Translations under genes and position numbers: made by a program
Notes under the pieces: generated by a model
The model's input: the letters and a program-made list of their open reading frames with translations, nothing else
Databases searched by the model: none
Told to the model about the DNA's origin: nothing
DNA from: Zingiber officinale
Taxonomy: Eukaryota; Streptophyta; Magnoliopsida; Zingiberales; Zingiberaceae
Reading direction: 5' to 3'
Length of the DNA stretch: 64,000 nt
Assembly: GCF_018446385.1 (NCBI RefSeq)
Contig: NC_056002.1
Coordinates: forward strand, 30,862,636 to 30,926,635
Shown: piece after piece, positions 1-10,282 of the stretch
Position numbering within the stretch: the stretch's first letter is position 1
How the letters are laid out: every line of letters starts with the position of its first letter

Positions 1-897
1 TATTTAACGTCGGAGCTCGACGGTCTTCCGCTCGGACGCTTATAGCCGCCGCCTGCCTCGATATTTAACGCCGAGCTCGACGGTCTTCCGCCGGACCGTT
101 TAGACGCCGGCTCGTCCCTCGATATTTAACGCCGGAGCTCGACGGCCTTCCGCCCTATAGACGCCGGCTCGTCCCTCGATATTTACCGCCGGGGCTCGAC
201 GGTCTTCCGCTCGGAGGGTTTATAGACGCCGGCTCGTCTCTCGATATTTAACGTCGGAGCTCGACGGTCTTCCGCTCGGACGTTTATAGACGCCGGCTCG
301 TCTCTCGATATTTAACGTCGGAGCTCGACGGTCTTCCGCTCGGACGTTTATAGACGCCGGCTCGTCTCTCGATATTTAACGTCGGAGCTCGACGGCCTTC
401 CGCCTGGACCGTTTATACGGCTCGTGTCTCGATATTTAACGTCGTAGCTCGACGGTCTTCCGCCGGACGCTTATAGACGCCGGCTCGTCTCGATATTTAA
501 CGCCGGAGCTCGACGGTCTTCCGCCCGGATGTATATGCCGGCTCGTCTCGATATTTAACGCCGGAGCTCGACGGTGTTCCGCCGGAGGGTTTATAGACGC
601 CGGCTCGCCTCTCGATATTTAACGCCGGAGCTCGACGGTCTTCCGCCGGAGGGTTTATAGACGCCGCCTCGCCTCGATATTTAACATCAGAGCTCGACGG
701 TCTTCCGCCGAGCGCTTATAGACGCCCGCCTGCCTCGATATTTAACGTCAGAGCTCGACGGTCTTCCGCTCGGACGTTTATAGACGCCGGCTCGTCTCTC
801 GATATTTAACGTCGGAGCTCGACGGTCTTCCGCTCGGACGTTTATAGTCGCCGGCTCGTCTCTCGATATTTAACGTCGGAGCTCGACGGCCTTTAAG
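1..897. repeat. Tandem array A, unit about 60-64 bp
   Basis: About 14-15 degenerate head-to-tail copies, GC-rich. Each unit contains TATTTAACGTCGGAGCTCGA, a CTTCCGCTCGGACG block and a TAGACGCCGGCTCGTC block. Copies differ by small indels and substitutions, mostly at CG sites. The array runs off the left edge. It lies in the body of gypsy-1 (5' LTR at 3191-3969, minus strand), so I infer it is an element-borne array like those known from 3' untranslated regions of Tat-lineage elements. No gene is seen here. Confidence 0.9.
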
Positions 898-1012
898 GCT
901 ACTTTTAACACAGCCGGTCGGTGAAGATATTTGCCATCTTTATAATTTTGCTTCCTGCATTACAAGGACATAGGCGACCGAAATGTATATAAATTTACAT
1001 TTAGCGCACCTT
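898..1012. other. Non-repetitive spacer between arrays A and B
   Basis: A short AT-richer stretch joins two arrays with different units. It has no convincing reading frame and may be original element sequence left between two independently amplified blocks. Confidence 0.5.
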
Positions 1013-2590
1013 TCACCCAGCTCGGATAACGTACTCCCGGCCGAATGGCTCGGGGTCTTCTTCGTCGAGCGCTTGGCTCGGATAACATACTCCCGACCGA
1101 ACGGCTTGGGGTCTTCTTTATCGAGCGCTTGGCTCGGATACTATACCTCCGGCCGAATGGCTCGGGGCCTTTGTTCGTCGAGCGCTTGGCTCGGATATTA
1201 TACCTCCGGCCGAACGGCTCGGGGCCTTCGTTCGTCGAGCGCTTGGCTCGGACATTATACCTCCGGCCGAACGGCTCGGGGCCTTCGTTCGTCGAGCGCT
1301 TGGCTCAGATATTATACCTCCGGCCGAACGGCTCGGAGCCTTCATTCTCGAGCGCTTGGCTCGGATATTATACCTCCGGCCGAATGGCTCGGCCCTTCGC
1401 CTCGAGCTGGCTCGGATATTATACTCCTACCGAATGGCTCGGGCCTTCGCTCGCCGAGCTTGGCTCGGATATTATACCTCCCCGAACGGCTCGCCTTCGC
1501 TCCGAGCGCTTGGCTCGACATTATACCTCCCACGAACGGCCTGGCCTTCGCTCGTCGAGCGCTGGCTCGATATTATACCTCCCCGAGGCCTTCTTCTCGA
1601 GCGCCTGGCTCGGATATTATACCTCCGGCCGAATGGCTCGTTCTCGAGCGCTTGGCTCGGATATTATACCTCCGCCGAACGCTCGGGCCTCGCTCGTCGA
1701 GCCCGTGGCTCGCTAATTAACCTCCGCCGAACGGTCCGGCTTCGATATCGGCGCTTGGCTCGGATAATTTACCTGGCCGAACGGCTCGGGCCTTCGCCAT
1801 CGAGTGCTTGGCCGGATAATTTACCTCCGCCGAACGGCTCGGGCCTCGCCATCGAGCTGGCTCGGATAATTTACCTCCACCGAACGGCTGGGCCTCCGAT
1901 ATCGAGCGCGGCTCGTACATATACCTCCGCCAATCGCTCGGGCCTTCGCCATCGAGCGCTTGGCTCGGAAATATACCTCCGGCCGAACGGTCCGGGCCTT
2001 CGATATCGAGCGCATGACTGCATAATATACCTCCGCCGATCGGCTTGGGCCTCACATCGAGCGCCATGGATAATATACCTCCGCCGAACGGGCCTTCGTC
2101 ACGAGCGCTTAGCTCGATATTATACCTGCCGAACAGCTTGGGGCCTTCGCATCGAGCGCTTGGCTCGGATAATTTACCTCCGAACGGCTGGGGCCTCCGA
2201 TATCGAGCGCGGCTCGATTATATACCTCGGCCGGCTCGGGCTCGCCATCGAGCGCTTGGCTCGGATAATATACCTCCGGCCGAACGGTCCGGGGCCTTCG
2301 ATATCGAGCGTGCGGCTCGTACAATATACCTCCGGCCGATCGGCTCGGGGGCCTTCGTCCTCGAGCCTGTGGCTCGGCTAATTAACCTCCGGCCGAACGG
2401 CGCGCGACCTTCGCTATCGAGTGCTTGGCTCAGATAATATACCTCCGGCCGAACGGTCCGGGGCCTTCGCTATCGAGCGTGCGGCTCGTACAATATACCT
2501 CCGGCCGATCGGCTCGGGGGCCTTCGTCATCGAGCCTATGGCTCGGCTACTTAACCTCCGGCCGAACGGCGCGGGGCCTTCGCTATCGAG
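1013..2590. repeat. Tandem array B, unit about 57-58 bp
   Basis: About 27 copies of a unit containing GCTTGGCTCGGATATTATAC, CTCCGGCCGAACGGCTCGG and GGCCTTCGTTCGTCGAGCG. The central copies (about 1130-1340) are the most regular. Later copies change to a GGATAATTTACC variant and, near 2290-2590, to a higher-order pattern containing a CGGCTCGTACAATATACC type. Because 57 bp is 19 codons, several frames stay open on both strands, giving repetitive peptides such as SSAWLGYYTSGRTARGLR. I treat these as artefacts, not genes. Confidence 0.9.
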
Positions 2591-3145
2591 GAACTGAAAT
2601 TCTATGACCGAAATAAAATACAGCTGGAAAACTAACCTGCCGACCAGCAGAGGATCTGATTCAGTTTCTCGACTCCCGAATACCCGTGGAGTGAGGATAC
2701 GATGTACTCATCGAAACCCATCAAGGCCATGAGGATGGCAGAATTTTCCGGGTCGCCCGTCTTTGCGTTCCAAATAATGGGAACCCGAGCGGAGCTTCTC
2801 GATGACTTTGGAGGGGCCCGCTCAAGGAGTCTTCAACTTGCCCTTCTCTTCCAACCGGCTTTGCCTTTTTCCATACTAGGTTGCCGACCTGTAATGCCCT
2901 TGGGCAAGTGGTGCTTCCCCTTGACTGCCGACCGGACCTTTATCTCGGCCACATGTTGAGATATTTTCCGGTCGGAGATGTACTTCCGCTCGGCCTAATG
3001 ATGTTGCCGTCGCCTGTTGCTCGAGGCGTTCGGCTTGCGCTTTTTGTTTCTGTTGCTCCACGGGCTTAGCTGCTCTTGCCTTGATTAGAGCGTCCAATCC
3101 CTCTTGAGAGAGTGCCACGGTGTGTGGTCGTCCAGCTTCGTCCAT
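2591..3145 (-). pseudogene. Tat-like Ty3/gypsy gag, N-terminal remnant (gypsy-1)
   Basis: Minus-strand frame starting with ATG at 3145, just inside the primer-binding site. It begins MDEAGRPHTVALSQEGLDAL and continues into a Gln/Ala-rich segment. The same layout (M-acidic-AG, then TVxLxxExLDxL) is seen at the start of the gypsy-2 gag at 21341, which supports the assignment. The frame ends at 2876 after about 90 codons. It then passes into unrecognised sequence and array B, with no capsid, zinc knuckle or pol. I infer that gypsy-1 is internally deleted or non-autonomous. The upstream ATG at 3376 lies inside the LTR and is not a gag start. Confidence 0.65.
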
Positions 3146-3170
3146 CTCTTCCACTCGGATGCAGGCGCGT

Positions 3171-3190
3171 TCCCACAGACGGCGCCAATT
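3171..3190 (-). other. Primer-binding site of gypsy-1
   Basis: Read on the minus strand this is AATTGGCGCCGTCTGTGGGA, the form typical of plant Tat-type gypsy elements. It directly follows the end of the LTR (GGACAGGATCA), which fixes the LTR boundary and the element's orientation. Confidence 0.85.
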
Positions 3191-3969
3191 TGATCCTGTC
3201 CGAATGCTGAATCGACGGACGCTGGGGACGTGGCGCTCTCTGCTGGCTCCTCGTGCGCTCTGAAGCGCTAAACAGGTCTCCGGCGAACCTGCAGGGAAGT
3301 CGGGCCGGGGAGGGGTCCCCGGCGACGGCCCTCCGACGCTCAAGTCAGGCAAGAAGAAGATATGAAGTGGCTCCAAAGATGTTAAGTCGCGTACCGATAG
3401 CTCCCCCCCCCCCCTCTCTTTTTGCGTTTCTGAAGTTTGCGGGCTCTTATAGAGCTCCAGGAAAGCTCATGCACACCTACCGAGGTGTACACGTGTCCTT
3501 TACCATGCCTGACCCCATACTGCTACAGTCCCATCACGCCCTCGATGGGACAACAGGACACCCCGTTGTCAAACTAGGAGTATGACTTAGTCGTACGACT
3601 TGACGGCTGTCAGTAGATGTTCCTGTCCCTATTTACCCACCGCCGGCCAGGACGTCCATCCGGCCGGCTAGACGAAGAGCGCCGTCCGGAAGGCTTTAAT
3701 TCCCTGCGCCGGCCGGGCGGCGCGCCCATTACGTCCTGCCTTCTCTTAGGCCTTCCGCTCGGTCATTATTTACTGTTTCATTGAGCGTCAGAACCCCGAT
3801 CCCTGTCAGGGCGCCTTTTACTATCAGATATTTACTGGCAGACCGATCGGCTTGCCCCTTTCTCATGAGTCCGGTCGGCTCACCCTTTTTCGACGGACCA
3901 CCTGGCCTTTTGACCTCCACGTGGCGTTGACCACTCGCTAAGGGGTCCCGGGCTCTTACCACCGGATCA
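3191..3969 (-). mobile_element. 5' LTR of Ty3/gypsy element gypsy-1
   Basis: On the minus strand it starts TGATCCGGTGG and ends GGACAGGATCA, 779 bp, with the primer-binding site immediately inside. The same terminal GGACAGGATCA ends the LTR of gypsy-2 (21294), and gypsy-3 shares the last bases; all three start TGAT. A run of about 13 C lies near 3404-3416. The outer edge abuts a copia LTR at 3970, which suggests gypsy-1 inserted into that LTR; the other flank is outside the window. Confidence 0.85.
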
Positions 3970-6115
3970 GAAAGCTAATATTTAATTTCCTTATATAACT
4001 CTAGGTTCAACCAAAAAGAACAATCGAATCATAAATTCGAAAAACAAAAAACATAAACACGAATAACAAATTCAAAAAACTAGAATCTAATGCCTCTTGT
4101 GTTTGGAATTCATACAAAGAAAATAACTAGCATGATGCGGAAGAAAATTAATAGTTATACCTTCTCTTTGTATGCTAATGACCTCGAGATCTTCTACCGT
4201 ATTCCTCGCCTCGCCTTGGACGTCGTGTGGGTGACGATCCTCCAAGATGAACACCACTCAAAGAGCTTCTCGTCCTTCTCTATGTTTCGGCCACCACCAC
4301 CACCAAGGAAAAGAGAGCAAGGGAAAAGGAAGAGGGGAGAGGCCGACCACAAGAGGAGCACTAACAAGAGAATAAGAATTGTTATCTCATGAGACTTTCC
4401 CTCCCCTTCTTTTATATTACTTGCCCAAGGCAAATAAGGGAAAACTTTTTACAAAAATTAAAATCTTCCTCTTGTTTTTCCTTTTCTCTTTTTATTTTTC
4501 CTATTCTTTCCTCTTGATTGATTCAATCATCAAACATGGTTTGATTGTCTTGATTGGCTGGCCCTTGCTTGGGCACCAAGCAAGGGTGGTCTGCCATATC
4601 ATCAAGAAGGAAAAATAATTTTTATAAAATTTTATAAAAGAAGAAATCCTCTTATAAAATTTTACAAGCTCTCTTTCTTAAAGTGGATGTTAAAAAAGGA
4701 AAGTATTAAAAATTAAAACCATGTTTTAAAATTTAAAGCTTCTCTTCTAAAAATTTCCTTTTTTAACATGTTTACAAAAATAGAAAATTTTAATTTTAAA
4801 ACTTCTCTTCCTTTTTTTCTAAAACCATGAGGATGGTTAAAAAAGGAAAGTTTTAAAACTTTTAAAACTCTCTATTAAACCATGTGGCCTAATTCATATA
4901 AGGAAAGTTTTTCATTTTAAAATTTCTCTTTTAAAACTTATAGTTTTCTACAAAGAGAAGATTTTAAAAATTCAAAACACCCATTCACTTTTGAATTAAT
5001 ATGGTCGGCCCCTTCTTGCTTAGACACCAAGCAAGGGGTCGACCCCTTAAGAGAAGATGGTGGTCGACCCTTGGCTTGGTCACCAAGCCCTGGGTCGACC
5101 CTCTCTTGGACACTAAGAAGGGCTTTTATTTGGATGGACTTGAGGTTTTAATGAGGCTACGACAGGGACCTAGAGGACAAATTGGTTTTGGCCTTCCGAT
5201 GAGCTTGAGTATCCCGTGTTCGCCCCGAACACACAACTCAAGTTCATCAATAATAGCTCATTCCACTAGAGAGTTATTATTGTACTACCGCACCAATCCC
5301 AAATTACATTATGGGCTCCTTCTTATCATGAGTGTGTTAGTCTCCCTGTGTTTAAGATAACGAATGCCTATTAATTTAATTGAGTTACTGACAACTCACT
5401 ATATTTAATGTCTTAGTCCAGAAGTAGTATCACTCAACCTTATTATCATGTCGGACTAAGTCCACCTGCAGGGTTTAACATGACAATCTTTATGAGCTCC
5501 TCTTGGGGGCATTCTCAACCTAGATTACTAGGACATAGTTTCCTTCTATAATCAACAACACACACTATAAGTAATATCATTTCCCAACTTATTGGGCCTA
5601 TTGATTTATCAAGCTAAATCTCACCCTTTGATAAGTTAAAGAAATAAATACTAAATATATATGCTTGTTATTATATTAGGATTAAGAGCACACACTTCCA
5701 TAATAACTAAGGTTTAGTTCTTTTATTAAGTCAGTATAAAAAAAACTTACCTAAAATGGTCCAACTCAATTCACTTAGAGTGTAATATAAAAAGAACTTA
5801 CCTAAAATGATCCTACTCAATACACTTAGAGTGTACTAGTGTAATTTATTAGTCAAGATAAACTAATACCTAATTACACCACGACTATTCCAATGGTTTG
5901 TTCCTTTCCATCTTAGTCGTGAGCAACTGTTTATAATTTATAAAGAACTGATAACATGATCTTCTATGTGTGACATCACTCACCATGTTATCTACATTAT
6001 AAATTAATTGAACAACTACACTTAACAAATAAAATGTAGACATTTGACCAATGCGATTCTTTTATTTCATAAATAAATATTTACAAAAGCTAGACTTTTA
6101 GTATACACTCTAACA
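3970..6115 (-). mobile_element. Partial copia LTR, copia-4 family
   Basis: Closely matches the copia-4 LTRs at 47112-51437 and 56446-58859 over their distal part, including the CCACCACCACCACCAAGG tract, the repeated TTTTAAAATTTAAAACTTCTC-like blocks and the terminal AGTATACACTCTAACA. About 330 bp of the LTR's inner end is missing because gypsy-1 begins at 3969. No primer-binding site or body is attached in the window. Short open frames inside (for example 4090-4392) recur in the other LTR copies and are not genes. Confidence 0.85.
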
Positions 6116-6517
6116 TTCCGGTGGTGGTAGGAACTATGGGCGATGGCACCTCCATAGCAACAAGTATGGCAGAGGTTTAGCAACCTCAAGTTGGCGATGA
6201 TCTCCCCTGGATGATGACAACAAGTCCGGAGGTGGTGGCTACACCCATGGGACAACAACCATAGGCTGTTGTTCGTTGGTTCTCCGGCTGCCGTCGATGA
6301 CTTGGGGTCGGCGATGGTGCTTCGGAGTTCCATTGGCCTACTTCAATATCCGGTGAAACTGGGTGGCGACGCTTCTTTGGGTGGCAGTGGCGGCGAAGAG
6401 AAAACTCATTTTTCCTTTTCGTCGTCGGCGGCGTGAGCGTGAGAACGAAGAAGAGGAGAGAGGAGATAAAAAGAAACCCCTTTTTTTCTTTTAAAGTATA
6501 TATATATATATATATAT
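6116..6517. other. Unassigned spacer with a (TA)n microsatellite
   Basis: GC-richer sequence between a copia LTR end and the start of the gypsy-2 LTR, ending in a TA dinucleotide run at about 6497-6517. A weak minus-strand frame (6186-6599) crosses the element boundary and is not credible. I see no gene. Confidence 0.6.
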
Positions 6518-6668
6518 TGATGCAGTGATCGGGAGGGGTCCCACCCCACGGAGGATAGTTGCCATGGTGGAGGTCAAAGTCAAGGCGGTCAATGCTCAAA
6601 TATCATCGACTGGTCAGGCGATCAGGTCAGCGCTAAGACATCATCGGCCGGTTAGGCGGTCATGCCCC
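6518..6668 (+). mobile_element. gypsy-2 5' LTR, left portion
   Basis: Starts TGATGCAGTGATCGGGAGG after the TA repeat. The TGAT start matches gypsy-1 and gypsy-3. The LTR is interrupted at 6668 by the CACTA element and resumes at 20545 (CCC is the duplicated target). The two parts sum to about 900 bp. Confidence 0.75.
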
Positions 6669-6682
6669 CACTACAACAAAAA

Positions 6683-6940
6683 TGTTAAAAGACAACATCC
6701 CTACGACAACGGTTTTAAGAGAAAGCGTTGTGTATTTGCTTAAAGACAACGATTTTTACCAAAATCGTTGTCTTTGAACTCCCCATTAAATATAAAAGAC
6801 AACAGTTTTGTGAAAACTGTTGTCATTGAGTGACTTCTTTTTAAAACGACAACACTTTTTACAACGGTTTTATAAACCATTGTCTTTATCCACGTTTTTA
6901 GGGGTTACAACAACAGTTTTGATAAAACCGTTATATTTGA
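6683..6940. repeat. CACTA left subterminal repeats
   Basis: Repeated inverted motifs of the form AAAGACAACGGTTTT / AAAACCGTTGTCTTT, for example 6702-6730, 6743-6775, 6798-6828 and 6846-6890. Subterminal repeats in CACTA elements bind the element's own DNA-binding protein. Confidence 0.8.
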
Positions 6941-7265
6941 CTTTGGTCTTTTTCCCCACGCACGCAGTTTTTGCTTTCGCTCTCTCTGAATATCTTTTCA
7001 GCGCTGTGTCTTCCCCTTCGTGTTCAACCCTAGCCATTTTTCTTTCCCTCTCCTCATACAATCTCTTCACGTCGTCCTGTTGACCGACCGCCCGCCTCTG
7101 CTGGATCTTCCTCCACGATGATGTCCTCTTTTTTTCCCCCATTCTGCTTTTTTGTTAGACTTGACTTGTTTCTGTTGTCTTTGAACTTCTGTTCCTAAAT
7201 TTTTTCTGATCCAACTCAGAGGCTTGAAGAATTCGAGCGCTAGTAAAAGATCTCCACTACCAGGG

Positions 7266-8039
7266 ATGAGTGGAAATCTTGACCCGTTTGATGGTGTTAA
7301 TCCGGCAGTCATCGAGAGCTTTCCTAGCCACCACATCCACAGCATGTCGGTCGGCCACCAGGTTCAGCCCGGTGTGTCGTTTATGTCCCATGTCGATGGA
7401 GGTCACGCAGTAAGAGGCAATGGAGCTGATTGCCACCGCAGATGTGCGGGCATTGCAGTAGTACGAGGAGGCGGACTGTAGCAACGGCAGCCACGGGATA
7501 GAGGAGGAAGGCATAGGAGCAGTGGAGAACTGGGAGATGGAGGCAGATGGACTGTCTGGTCCGAGTCATCTGGGTGATACTCAGCCTCTAGTAACAGTAC
7601 AGCCAGGCGAGAATCAGCTTACCCTCTCGTTCCAAGGCGAAGTGTATGTTTTCGATTCTGTTTCTCCCGAAAAGGTTGGTTTTGTCACCGTCTAGTATTC
7701 GGTTTACTCACTACAGTCCTAAACTTTGAATCTTACTGGTTTTTTCTTCTTTCGTCTGATATTTTAGGTTCAAGCCGTGCTATTGTTACTGGGAGGTCGT
7801 GAGATGCAGGTCGGATCAAATCCTTTTCCATCATCTTCTATCCCAACTAAGGTTTGCTTAAACATTACCACATGCCAATTTGCTTTCATGCATTAATGAG
7901 TTCAGTGGCTTTTGATATGTGTCAACGTGGAGATATGCCTCATAGAATTGCATCCTTAATGAGGTTCTGAGAAAAGCGAAAAGAGTGTAACTTTGAGAAG
8001 AAGATACGTTACACTGTTCGCAAGGAAGTAGCGTCAAGG
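7266..8039 (+). pseudogene. Captured ZIM-like GATA transcription factor gene fragment (TIFY + CCT exons)
   Basis: Three exon-like blocks with intact GT-AG borders. Block 1 ends at 7674 and encodes the start of a TIFY domain, TLSFQGEVYVFDSVSPEK. Block 2 (7768-7851) continues with VQAVLLLLGGRE. Block 3 (about 7935-8039) encodes a CCT motif, EKKIRYTVRKEVASR. TIFY followed by CCT is diagnostic of plant ZIM/ZML-type GATA factors. The expected GATA zinc finger is absent, so the copy is 3'-truncated. Within the CCT block an in-frame TGA (7968-7970) stands where the family has Arg (CGA to TGA). A frame change also lies between the ATG at 7266 and the TIFY block near 7450-7480. Retained introns show capture at the DNA level. 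It lies inside the CACTA element. Confidence 0.85.
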
Positions 8040-8532
8040 TAGGATGGGTGCATCATCTAAAATCATTCCTATAGTGAATGCTTTGTATACACTATTATTT
8101 CAATATTAATTTTGGCATGCTTGCAGTTACCTGGTTATTTCAAAAAGATTAGGAAGGGAACACGGATAAAAATGCCTAATTACATTCTTATTTATGATTT
8201 TATTATCCATTTCTACAAGATGCAAAGGATGATATAGCGCTTTGATTTGGGTATGGAGATCAGTTAATCAGATTTGTTCTAATAAGTGTTTCTTTTTTTG
8301 GTATTTTAGGTTACTGGAGAGAAAAGTGGAGAATTTACTGCTCGGCTTCTGGAATCCATCATGTCTGTAGTGTCAAAGTTAATAAGCTAATAGTCACTCT
8401 TGATTTATAGTTTGGGGGACGATAAGAAATGAGACTTTGCTGTGTAATCTACTGCTTTTGCTATAGCAGAATTTGGAGTTCTTGTAATCACGTGATTAGA
8501 CAAACATAAGTGATGAAATAACTTTACTCCAA
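8040..8532. other. Intron-like sequence between captured fragments
   Basis: AT-rich, with possible acceptor sites such as TTTTAG near 8309 followed by a short open stretch that stops at 8388-8390. I cannot assign any exon with confidence. Confidence 0.4.
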
Positions 8533-8735
8533 ATGGATAGGATTCCCGAGTTCAAGATGCTATCCACTCAAAGTTCTTCTCTTCATAAGGTTTCAAGCGT
8601 GCACGCAAGTAGCTCAAGGAATGAACAATGTGCGGATGTTGTTTGGGGATCTCAAAATGCAGATGCACTTGTTCTAAAGGAATCTGAAATACAAGGCACA
8701 TTGGTTGATCAAAATGAATTAACCACTGAGGTTGA
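8533..8735 (+). pseudogene. Captured unidentified gene fragment, first part
   Basis: Open frame beginning MDRIPEFKMLSTQSS, Ser-rich and polar, running without a stop to the edge of Sirevirus-A. When the retrotransposon and one copy of its 5-bp duplication (GTTGA, 8731-8735 and 17140-17144) are mentally set aside, the same frame continues on the far side at 17145. I infer the frame was intact when the element inserted. I do not recognise the family. It may be a piece of a host coding exon captured by the CACTA element. The ATG at 8533 is simply the first Met and may not be a real start. Confidence 0.6.
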
Positions 8736-10027
8736 TGTTGGTGTGGGAAGCATCAGACGATCAAACCCAAGTTTTGATAATGGTAAAGGGTTCAAAGTTA
8801 AGTCGTCTCGTGATCTAACAAGTTCATGGAGCTTGCAGGAAAGTCCTAAGTGGTACTTAGGCAAAAGTCCTAGCTGCTGTTAGGCAGGTGGAAAACCCTA
8901 GGGGGTGGTAACCCTAGGTCATAGGGGTGGTAACCCTATGTGGAAAGTCTTGACGGGTCGAGAGCTTCATGCAAAAGTCCTAGGGGGAGGTAACCCTAGG
9001 TGGAAAGTCCTGGTGTCGCGAACCAGGTGGAAGACTGGACGAGCCGGGAAGCGGAAGTCCAACAGAAAGTCCGGAAGCTTCGAACGCTGAGCAAAAGTCC
9101 AATCGATCTGGAGGATCGCACTGACAACAGGTAAATCTCTTGAGTGGAGTAAGTGAGGACGCGCTCCCCGTAGAGGGAATAGTAGGTGTCGGGTCGACCT
9201 AGGGTTTTCGGTTGGAAATCCGAAGTCAGACCCGGACAGTCCAATGACTGTCGATTATATCACCTATAATATGTCCGTGCTAACTTTGTTTTGCAGGATT
9301 TTGTGTTTGGGACTAACACATTTTGCAGGAACAAAGAAGCACATTTGACCTCGGATGAACAGTGTCCGAGGTGCCTCCATGGGTCTTGGAGGCGCCTCGG
9401 GTGCAAGCCAAAGCCAACTGTCTAGAGGAGCTGGAGGCGCCTCGGAGGAAGCTGAAGGCGCCTTGGACCAGGCGTTGGAGGCGCCTTGGATCAGCTTGGA
9501 GGCACCTTCAATGGGATAAGGCGTGACCAGATCAGAGCTGATCCACTCGTGCGACTCGGCGACCTGGAGGTGCCTCGGACAGACTTGGAAGCGCCTTCAA
9601 CACTGTTTAAAAGGAGGGTCGAGGCAGAGGGTCAGGACATCAATTAAAAAGCTGTTATTCATCAACGCCCTGCTCAAAAACAACCCGGCAAAGCTACGAC
9701 GAGTTTTCGACAACCCAAAGCTACAAGTTTTCCTCTTAGTGTTGTCGGTATAAGTTTTTCTTTAATAATTGCACTTATTGTAAATTACATTTGTACAAAC
9801 TCTTTGCACGATATAGTTGTTGCCCACAGTAAGCGATCAACGATCGCGGGCCTTGGAGTAGGAGTCGCCATAAGCTTCGAACCAAGTAAACGCCCTGTGC
9901 CTTCTGTGTTTGTGTGATTCTTTCTATTTATTCTGCTACTTTATTACTCGAACGATTTACGATTCCGAAACGCGAAATAGCCACGAGCGCTATTCACCCC
10001 CCCCCTCTAGCGCTTCTCGATCCAACA
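8736..10027 (+). repeat. Sirevirus-A 5' LTR
   Basis: 1292 bp, TGTTGGTG...TCCAACA. Its first 200 bp are repeated at 16757-16952. It contains CCTAGGGGGTGGTAACC-like repeats near 8900-9000, the palindrome-pair block at 9368-9597, and a run of nine C (9997-10005) about 20 bp before its end. Confidence 0.85.
9368..9597 (+). promoter_or_regulatory. Paired 10-bp palindromes, GAGGCGCCTC type
   Basis: Eight copies of GAGGCGCCTC or close variants start at 9368, 9389, 9434, 9455, 9478, 9499, 9567 and 9588. They form four pairs, and within every pair the starts are exactly 21 bp apart (10-bp palindrome plus 11-bp spacer). The spacers mostly end in CTTG. Palindromic motifs in the LTR regulatory region are known for Sireviruses. 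A regulatory role here is inference. Confidence 0.65.
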
Positions 10028-10028
10028 A

Positions 10029-10042
10029 TTGGTATATCAGAG
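10029..10042 (+). other. Sirevirus-A primer-binding site, altered
   Basis: TTGGTATATCAGAGC resembles the usual initiator Met-tRNA site TTGGTATCAGAGC but carries two extra bases (TA). This would weaken pairing with the tRNA primer, and may be post-insertion damage. Confidence 0.75.
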
Positions 10043-10282
10043 CGGGGTCGCGTTGATCTGGTGCAACCACCAATCACGTAATTCTTTCGTGGTGTTTTCG
10101 ATATTACGGAGTCAATTAGAATATAGCTTAATAGCTACCTTCTAATTATTTTTTTCGAATTGGTTCTAGCTCGAAGTTGGTGCAACACCACTCGAGCTCG
10201 TAATCTTTATTTTATTTCCCGCACTGCTGATCCAAGACCCAGTCTTGGGACATTTCTATTTTTTTTATTGTGCATATTATCA

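Noticed and set aside
983..2607. Long open frames on both strands giving repetitive Arg/Gly/Ser/Ala-rich proteins
   Set aside because: They exist because the 57-bp repeat unit is a multiple of three. Copies vary with indels that would break any real gene.
4090..4392. About 100-codon frame beginning MPLVFGIHTKKITS
   Set aside because: The same frame recurs at 47569 in another copia-4 LTR and lies in LTR sequence. His/Pro codons come from a CCA repeat.
6186..6599. 137-codon minus-strand frame
   Set aside because: It crosses the gypsy-2 LTR boundary and the TA repeat and has no recognisable domain.
9523..9753. Short frame within the Sirevirus-A 5' LTR
   Set aside because: It lies in LTR sequence overlapping the palindrome block, with no family similarity.
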